Shown: positions 55,889 through 64,000 of the stretch, one piece after another | How the letters are laid out: each line of letters begins with the position of its first letter | How positions within the stretch are numbered: the first letter of the stretch is position 1 | NCBI GenBank assembly: GCA_020543525.1 | Contig: JAHYIO010000005.1 | Coordinates: forward strand, 1,166,001 to 1,230,000 | Length of the DNA stretch: 64,000 bases | Reading direction: 5' to 3' | Source: Coriolopsis trogii | Lineage: Eukaryota > Basidiomycota > Agaricomycetes > Polyporales > Polyporaceae | Notes under the pieces: generated by a model | Seen by the model: only the letters and a program-made list of their open reading frames with translations | Database searches by the model: none | What the model was told of the DNA's origin: nothing | Translations under genes and position numbers: made by a program

Positions 55889-58704
55889 ATGCAGGACGGC
55901 AGGGCTCCCAGGTATGTCCTCTGCCCGTTGCTCTAGTATGGTCCTCTCAGTCGTCATATTCCAGAATCAAGAACAGGGCGCCGGCAGCCATCCAAGTCAC
56001 TGCCGAGCAGCTCCTGCGCGATGTATGTTCACTCTTCTCAGAACTTCGCTACCCCGTCTCATGCTCCGCATAGGCCCAAGAACGCCAAGAGTCCCAGTTC
56101 CGCGCACCAAAGCAACGCGTCGAAGACTTTGAAGAGCTTCACGAGTATCGCGGGCGCAAACGAGAGGAATTCGAGAAGCGTATCCGTCAGACTCGGTCGA
56201 GCATGTACGTGTTCCACGACTCTTGCACCCGGGTCTTTCTCTGACTCTTCTTCAGAAAAGAATGGCTCCAGTATGCCAATTGGGAGGTGTGTGCTCCTAC
56301 CATTTGCCACAGGCCCTTCTTCCAATGCGAATCATCCGTCATTCTAGGCTAGCCAAGGCGAATTTGCGCGTTCTCGTTCAGTCTTTGAACGTGCACTCGA
56401 CGTCGACCCTCGCAGTGTGCAACTATGGCTCTCCTACACGGAGATGGAGCTCAAGGGTCGCAACGTACAACACGCTCGCAATCTCTTCGACCGAGCCGTC
56501 ACCCTTCTACCCCGGATAGACCAGCTCTGGTACAAGTATGTCTACCTCGAGGAGCTTCTCCAGAACGTCCCGGGGGCCCGCCAGGTGTTCGAGCGCTGGA
56601 TGCAATGGGAACCCGATGACAAGGCGTGGCAAGCGTATATCAAAATGGAGATGCGGTACCAGGAGCTGGACAGGGCGAGTGCGATTTACGAGAGGTGGGT
56701 CGCCATCAGGCCAGAGCCCAGGGTATGGGTCAAGTGGGGCAAGTTTGAGGAGGAGAGGGGCAAGCTGGACAAGGCGAGAGAGGTGTTCCAGACCGCGTTG
56801 GAGTTCTTTGGGGACGATGAGGAGCAGATCGAGAAGGCACAGGCGGTGTTCAACGCGTTCGCGAAGATGGAGACGAGGCTGAAGGAGTACGACCGAGCGC
56901 GGGTCATATACAAGGTAAGCATTTCCCGGTCATTCTCTGCACTTGAGCTCAGAGCCATGCCTTTATCTCCCGAATAGTTTGCCCTCTCTCGCTTGCCACG
57001 GTCGAAATCGGGCCCTCTCTACGCTGCATACACCAAGTTCGAGAAACAACACGGTACCCGGACGACACTGGAGTCAACGGTGCTTGGCAAGCGGAGAATA
57101 CAGTACGAGGAGGAGTTGCAGCATGATGGGCGCAACTACGACGTGTGGTTCGACTATGCACGGCTAGAAGAAGGTGCGTTACGTGAAACGCGGGAGGAGG
57201 GTGCCACGTCGGAAGAGGAGGAGCGGGCGACGAACAGGGTGCGAGAAGTGTATGAGAGGGCTGTCGCGCAGGTACCACCGGGTGGTGAGAAGCGACATTG
57301 GCGGCGATACATCTTCCTATGGCTGTTTTACGCTCTCTTCGAAGAAACAGAAACGAAGGTGGGTAATTTTAAACAGGTATCCAAGCCCTGAGCAGGAAAC
57401 TGACGCCATTGTAGGACTACGAACGGGCACGACAAATCTACGAGACTGCAATTAGAGTCGTTCCACACAAACAGTTCACGTTCGCCAAGTTGTGGATAAA
57501 CTTCGCCCGGTTCGAGGTCCGCCAGCTACGGCTTCCTGATGCTCGTAAGATTCTTGGAACGGCGATTGGAATGTGTCCGAAGGAGGCGCTCTTCAAGGGC
57601 TATATCCAGCTCGAGTTTGACGTACGTGTTTTGGGAATTGCCACGCGTTGCCGAAGAGATTCCTCACCAGATAGTACAGCTGCGCGAGTTTGACCGTGTG
57701 CGGACATTGTACGAGAAGTACATTGAGGTACGTCTGGGCAGTCTTGGACGACGCGGGTATACCTGCTCACTGCCTACACAGTTTGACCCTACAAACTCCG
57801 CTGCATGGATTAAGTACGCTGAGCTCGAGACACAGCTTGAAGACTTTGCTCGTGTACGCGCAATCTATGAGCTCGGTATATCACAAACGGCGCTCTCCAT
57901 GCCAGAGCTCTTGTGGAAGGCCTATATCGACTTCGAGACGGAGGAGGGAGAGCGCGAGAAGGCGCGCGCCCTCTACGAACGTCTTGTCGAGCTCAGCGGG
58001 CATGTCAAAGTCTGGATCTCATATGCAACATTCGAGGCAGAACCTATTCCTGTCCAGAGAGCGTTGCGCGAAGAGGCCGAGGACGAAGATGAGGAGGAAG
58101 TGCAGATGGTGGAGGGCGATCCAGTTCGTGCGCGGCAAGTCTTCGAACGCGGGTACAAAGACCTCAAGAGCAAGGGACTCAAGCACGAGGTATGTCGCAA
58201 ATTTTTCTCACTTTGAATGGTTTCCTGACACGACGATCGTTAGCGCGTCGTGTTACTTGAGATCTGGAAAGCGTTCGAGGAGAAGTATGGTGCGGCGGAG
58301 GATGTAGTGAAGGTTCAAGGCATGATGCCCATCACAAGCAAACGGCGCGTCGTCGACAAAGAAACCGGCCAGACCGTGGAAGGTACGCTTTTCATCTTCT
58401 CTTCCTTTGTCACCCTCTGATAGATGTGCGTCTTCGCACAGACTGGGACATCGTGTTTGCAGACGACGAACGCGAATCGAACCCGACATCGTTCAAGTTC
58501 CTCCAGATGGCACATGCTTGGAAAGCCTCGCAGGCGAAAAACAGTGGTGCAGCTCCTCTGTCAGGCTTCGTCGCTGCTGCTGAGCCTGCCGCCTCCTCCA
58601 ATCCGAGTACGAACGTAGACGCTGGAACAGACCAGCGTGGTGAACGGGAGCGGGATGTGGATGAGGGTAGTGACGTCGCGAGCTCGAACGGCGACGACGA
58701 CTAG
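55889..58704 (+). CDS. CLF1: CLF1/SYF3 (Crooked neck), pre-mRNA splicing factor
   Basis: HAT-repeat scaffold of the NineTeen complex, needed for spliceosome activation. ATG 55889: [20 protein letters not shown], with the first intron after only 26 nt. Then [40 protein letters not shown], and serial HAT repeats such as [118 protein letters not shown] and [20 protein letters not shown]. The C-terminal block [20 protein letters not shown] with [10 protein letters not shown] is diagnostic of CLF1. An acidic insert ([17 protein letters not shown]) lies before the last repeat. About twelve short introns; stop TAG at 58702-58704. MFAP1 follows on the same strand after 186 bp. Confidence 0.94.
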
Positions 58705-58890
58705 TGTAGCTCTCTCGTGTACGATTGTTGGGACAATGTGTATGCCTACGATGTGTAACCGCTTCATACGCAACAACATGCCAGCCTTCCCGTGATTGTC
58801 GGAGTATGGGCGCCTAGTAAACACCTACGCTTGGAGGTCAACCACCATTACTGCACTTGCTCTGTTCGTGTTATCTTCCTCTCTGTGGTC

Positions 58891-60615
58891 ATGTCCTCGG
58901 CACGCAAACCCGCCCCTCGACTACCTAGACCTGCTGCACGATACTGGAAGGGAAAAGCTCCCAAGGGCGCCGGCGAAGCGGACTCGGATTCGGATTATGA
59001 CGAGGAGGCTGAACAGCAGCAGCAGCCACAAGATGACGGCGACGTGCTGATACACGATGTAGGAGAGGACGGAGATGAAGAGGACGGTCTGACATTGGGA
59101 GCCGCTGTCAACAAGCAGCGAAAACCTGGGGCAATCAGCGTAACGTTGCGAGGAGTTGTTCCGGACGGCAAAACACAGGAAGAGCTTGCGGCTGAGGGAG
59201 ACGAGGACGAGGAAGAGGAGGACGAGGAGGACGAGGAGGCAGAAGAGGAAGAAGAAGAGGTGTGTAATTGGACGTCTCTAAAGTCTACTTCACCTTGAGT
59301 CATTCTTGCTAGTCCAGCGAAGAAGAGTCTGAATCGGAAGAAGAGGAGGCACCAAAACCCCAGTTTCGCCCGGTCTTCATACCAAAGTGAGTACTATCAT
59401 TGACTCCGCCACGGCCACTCATCGAGGGCTTTAGGCGAGCCCGTGTCACGGTGGCGGAGAAGGAGGCCCTCACTCAAGACTCTGAGGAAGCCCTCAAGCG
59501 TAAAGAGCAGGAGATCGAGGAGCGTAAGAAGGCGAGCCACGACATGGTCGCAGAGAGCATACGTCGGGAGCTCCTGGAGAGTACGTCCATCTTTGTTATA
59601 AGCAAGGGATTGCGTACCAATTAACTGCTATAGAGGAGAAAGAGGAGCAGACCCCAGACGTGGATGACACTGACGGTTTAGACCCTGCCGGCGAGTTCGA
59701 GGCATGGCGTCTACGCGAGCTAGCTCGTATCAAGCGCGACAAAGAAGCTGAGCTTGCTCGCGAGCTGGAAAGAGAGGAGATCGAGCGACGACGCGCACTC
59801 CCCGAGGAGCAGCGACTAAAAGAAGACATGGAACGAGCGGAGCAGTCACGAAAGGAGAAGCCGAAGGGCCAGCAGAAGTTTTTGCAAAAGTATTGGCACA
59901 AGGGCGCCTTCCACCAAGACGACGAAGTGTTGAGGCGACATGACTACACGGAGGCTACGGAATCGACCGTGGACGTTTCGATGCTACCCAAGGTCATGCA
60001 AGTGAAGAACTTTGGCAAACGTGGCAGGACGAAATACACGCATTTGCTAGACCAGGACACGACTGCTGGGAGCGGTGGGTTCGGCGGTACTGCGTCTGTC
60101 AAGGCCGGAGGCACTTCCACGGCCGCGGGTGGCTGCTTCCTATGTGGCGGGCCACACCTCAAGAAAGGTATATCTCCGCTCAGCAACTCGCGTTGTAGCA
60201 AGTATCTGATGAGTTGTCTGCTGTAGACTGTCCACAGAATGTCAACCCACCTCCAGGACGGATCGGGACAGGAGCGAACGACACGCCCTCAGGGTTTGGG
60301 TCACGGACATGGGGCTCACGTTCTGAAGAGACGGATAAAGGGCAGCGTTCATGGCGTGATCGTGGTGAAGACAGGCGTCAGGGCGGTGACGACAGGGATA
60401 GGCGGAGAGACGACCAACGGGCACGCGATCGCGAACGATACTATCGGGACGACCGTGACAGGCTCGGAGGCAGGGACAGACAAGAGAAGTTCAGCCGCGA
60501 TCGTTATGATGACCGATCTCGGTCACCTCGACATCGGCGAGATATGCATGAGAGGCGGTCGCAGGAACGTTCAGTTGAACGTGGCCATGATGACAAGCGG
60601 AGAAGGATAGACTGA
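58891..60615 (+). CDS. MFAP1: MFAP1 homologue with added zinc knuckle and Arg/Asp/Ser-rich tail
   Basis: Spliceosomal B-complex protein. ATG 58891: MSSARKPAPRLPRPAARYWK with the MFAP1 N-terminal RYWKGKAP block. Acidic, disordered middle (EEDEEDEEAEEEEEE). MFAP1 core: KPQFRPVFIPKRARVTVAEK, EAWRLRELARIKRDKE, EEQRLKEDMERAE, QQKFLQKYWHKGAFHQDD, TVDVSMLPKVMQVKNFGKRG with RTKYTHLLDQDTT. Animal MFAP1 ends shortly after this block. Here it continues with a CX2CX3HX4C zinc knuckle (CFLCGGPHLKKDC, split by an intron at about 60168-60226) and a tail dominated by RDR, DDR and SRSPRHRRD units, ending RRRID, TGA at 60613-60615. Five introns of 50-70 nt. The tail resembles RS-like domains of splicing proteins. 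Confidence 0.9.
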
Positions 60616-63600
60616 CGTACAATGCAATGTTCGGATTGGGTTGGTCTGCTTGAACCTACCTCTGAGGAGATGGTCCGGCTGCGGGCATCATGGCAGTTAC
60701 TATTCACATGATTATTCTGAACAGTGAGGAGTCAAGGTGCCGCGTTTGATGGATCACATCAGGAAACACATTATTCTCCGTAGAGATCCCAATATCAGAA
60801 TAATCCTAGGAGGTTATGAGTGATTTACCATTCTCTCAAGATACTCTCCAGGACTTGCCCAACTCACAGTGGTATGCCATTAGGATCATAGCTGGATCAC
60901 TGCTAAGGGGAATTGATGTGAACACTTATTATAGATTTTACCAGGGTACTTCTTAGAGAGCATCTGGAGAGACAGGCAAATCTCTCAAGAGAATGGATCT
61001 CTTGGCATCTGCTGGAAGATCCACACATATTGCCAAGGATTATGACTTTCCATGGCTTATTAGGCTCTGTTGGAGTCTGTCTGTGTTCTTTGATGCACAG
61101 AACCAGTCAAGGGCATGACTTTATAAACCAACTATGCTTCCAAATACCAGATGTAGACACAAAGTCAATTAGTGTGATACCTGAAATATAATATAAGTGC
61201 TTAGTCCACCTCCAAATGTGACACTTGAGGCTCTGAATATATTGTAGTAGAGTACTATACCATTTTAAATGGTTTAAACAGTCACTCACTGGATTTCCAA
61301 ATGATTTAAATTTCTTGGAAGGTCACTGGTCATAGACACAATGTTCCAATATCTGTAGGTGCTAGAGGCCTTGGGAGTGGTGTGCTATTGTGCACTCTAC
61401 CCTATTTGAATATCATAGCTGATATCATGATCACTAACCAGTTATTTGAATTTGCCTACTGAAATTGCCCTGTCACCTATCACAGAGCTTTGAACTATGC
61501 AAAATGGTATAGTATCTATCTCCTATTAAAATTTATAGGTTAGGAGGAGAGGCATATTGGCAATAGTATATCTAGCATAAAAGCATATTGGGTACAGAAG
61601 AACAGAACAGCATATGCTTGTATATATTAATAAACTCTACACTAGCTATATAGTGCTACAGTCACTAGTTAGCACCTGTAGCCTTATGGCCACTTCCCCT
61701 CTCTTTAGCACAATGTAGCAAGCCTAGAAAGGCAATTCTAGGTGCAGGTATCTTGCTCATTGTCTGGCAGGTATGCTTGTGAATCACCCTCTATTAATCT
61801 GGCATCTCACAAAATGATATTGACAACTTAATATATATACAGTAAATGTGTATACATTTTTCCACAAATAATATCTTAGTGAGAACCCCCTGTAGCCATA
61901 AAGAACTCTTGCAGCAGTAATTATATTACTGCTGTATAACATTCCGGATATGCACCTGACCCACACTTAGGTGCCTAGCATCCATGCTTGAGCAACACAC
62001 TCTCTGCTGGCTGAATGCCAGCACTGGTTATCAGAAATGTCAAAGACAATAGTAACAGCCAGTGTTGGTTTCAAAAATCTGGCTAAAGCTGATAGTACAC
62101 TCAAGTGCACACGTGTTACTGGACTTGGCAGCTAGGCACTATATCTTGCAAATACATCTATACAGGCCTTGCAATAATGTACTATGTTGTACTACAGAGC
62201 TTGACTAGATGCCCAATAGCATTGTGTAGCTGCTACAGATAGATAGGTGCCAAAAAAGGGTTTGCTGATATAAGATATAGTGGAGTTGTATATATAAGAT
62301 TAAAAGATTGGAGAAATATGTTCAAGTTCATATTCCACAAGGTGATCTTATTTTGAAAATTGTCTACACCAGGCTATACTAAGGCTATATAAGGGCATTA
62401 AAGGTAATGGAAATTTTGAGCACTAAAGTCCTAAATATACTGAAAATCATTGCTACAAACTGTCATATGGAAGTGATATATACTGAGAAGACAGGTTTTT
62501 AAGTATTATTCACTTTTAATAAGTCTGTGATTTTGTATTATAACATTCAAATAGCTAAAATAGGTTTTATACTATTAGAATAATCAAAATCTTGACTATT
62601 TAAACCCCTCATTTCCATTGTTCTTTTGTCTGTGCTTCCACTATTGTTCCAGTGCTCTCGCGTGTGCCTGTGATCTATTGTCCCTAGCACTTAGTGTTCT
62701 CTGTATATAAGTAGTAGACACTTGCCACCTGGAGACTTCAGTTTCGACCTCTTGTCTCCAGGTGAGCCTCACTGTATTTTTATTCACTTACATTCTCTCA
62801 ATACAACTTGTCTCCAGCTCTGTATGTCGAGCGTTGCTCCACTCTCACTCAATGTCTCAGTCTCCTTCTACATCTCGCTTGACCAAAGGTCGCAACATTG
62901 ACCATTATATCAGACATGCACAAGCACTGGACTATCCATCCAGAATGCTTAGGCGTCTAAATACTATGTGGAATATATATTATGTAACACAATATATCAA
63001 ATGTGTCACAAGGAAAGTTCTAGAAATATTGATTAATTGCTCCAGCAAAACTATTGCAAAGCTAAATATGATATCTGCTGTATATTTTTCTAAGTGAATA
63101 AGTAGAGATACGCATAAGCCTTAGCATAGAGATTAATAGGTTTGAAAGCATTGTACAAAGTTTTAATATACATCATAAGGCCCTAGTGTTTAGGATTAGA
63201 TCCAAAAGATTTTATTCGTATTCTGCTAATAAGGAACAAGACTAGGTGGAGGAACTTGTCACCTCTAACAGAACACAACTCTGTCTCCTGCTTCAAGCTG
63301 AGATAGATGCAAGCATCCAGAATATTACTATGTGTAAATTCCGACTTTCTCAGTGGCAGAATAAAAATATTATATGCATCCAGAATCACCATCTCAGAGC
63401 AATATATTCATTGCAGATATGCAGAGTGTATGCTCTCACCCTGTCCAACACTGTCAACACAATACATCCAGTCAGTATAGGTAGACCTGGTCACCAGCCT
63501 CAGCAAGTACCATGGCATGGATTGTGAATGCCACTTTCAATTGATTATTACTTGCACTTCAATTCAACGCATTTCTCATGTGCTGTTGAACCAGGTTTGC

Positions 63601-64000
63601 TTTGCATTGTTACTGGTCCAACACACATACTATTATTATGTCTTACATTTGGTGTAAACAGCGCAGTTGGCATACTTTGGGAGCTTACTACTCCAATAAT
63701 GCATGTACTTACCACAACGCTTACTTCCGCACCTGCCCTTAACTCACCTGCCCTAAACCACTACATACCACCTTGATCGATGCAGTAAACAACCCTCTAG
63801 CACAGTTTGAAGCATCGCATTTGCGCAATTATAGCCCATAAATCCCACTAAGCATTGGATTACTATCAGCAACTTGTGCGCATTTGTAGCTCTTGTATCT
63901 CTGCATAGAAAACAGCTATTACCATGGTTCTGGCCTTGTTGGTGAGCTCTTACATGCCCCTACAAAGGCTCATACCTGCCCTGAAGTAGATACCCATCTA
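60616..64000. other. AT-rich, CpG-poor block without recognisable genes
   Basis: From about 60,700 GC falls abruptly and CpG becomes rare, unlike the rest of the window. Open frames are short (at most 111 codons). One at 62762-63097 includes SQSPSTSRLTKGRNIDHYIR, with no family match, downstream of a TATA box (TATATAAG, 62704-62711). Another at 63246-63527 reads EELVTSNRTQLCLLLQAEID. Probably old, mutated repeat DNA. Confidence 0.6.
62704..62763 (+). promoter_or_regulatory. TATA box followed by 10-bp hairpin
   Basis: TATATAAG at 62704-62711, then ACCTGGAGAC (62727-62736) and its exact inverted copy GTCTCCAGGT (62754-62763) separated by 17 nt. Confidence 0.4.

Overview
The window is nuclear DNA from a filamentous basidiomycete, most likely an Agaricomycete (a Polyporales-like fungus). 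This rests on high GC, genes cut by many 50-90 nt GT-AG introns, and families typical of that class: a FunK1 kinase, a HET-domain relic, an F-box/LRR-like protein, a DUF4246 protein and a basidiomycete-type terpene synthase. No database search was run. Names come from recognising motifs and family signatures, and exon structures are my own reading.

Layout. 1-7 kb: the 3' end of PEX1 (+), a PTC7-type PP2C phosphatase (+) and an F-box protein (+). 7.4-12.6 kb: a decayed HET-domain pseudogene (+) and a FunK1 kinase (-). 13.1-14 kb: mago nashi (+), containing a 6-nt microexon. 14.2-19 kb: two minus-strand paralogues encoding secreted cysteine-containing proteins, with unassigned DNA between and after them. 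21.4-33.6 kb is dense housekeeping sequence: a divergent casein kinase 1, the MRG-family chromodomain protein EAF3, a PMP20-type peroxiredoxin, a GMC oxidoreductase, DPB4 (with a 7-nt microexon and a GC-AG intron), and GPI13 divergent from DPB4. 35-39 kb: a terpene synthase homologue that has lost its metal-binding motifs, and a DUF4246 gene interrupted by a roughly 330-bp MITE.

39.2-45.7 kb is an intact, very young Ty3/gypsy chromovirus. It has 298-bp LTRs differing at one base, a 5-bp target duplication, gag, and pol in the -1 frame. It carries two notable signals. One is a primer-binding site complementary to a stretch of the LTR just downstream of the TATA box, which suggests Tf1-like self-priming. 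The other is a textbook -1 frameshift signal (GGGAAAA plus a hairpin) at the gag stop.

46-60.6 kb returns to core genes: a rhodanese-domain protein (+), NOC1/MAK21 (-), glycogen synthase (-), ornithine carbamoyltransferase (-), CLF1 (+, divergent from the previous gene) and MFAP1 (+) with an added zinc knuckle and Arg/Asp/Ser-rich tail. MAGO, CLF1 and MFAP1 all act in mRNA splicing or the exon-junction complex. From about 60.7 kb to the end the sequence switches abruptly to AT-rich, CpG-poor DNA without a recognisable gene. This is probably decayed repeat or heterochromatin. No tRNA, rRNA or CRISPR was seen.
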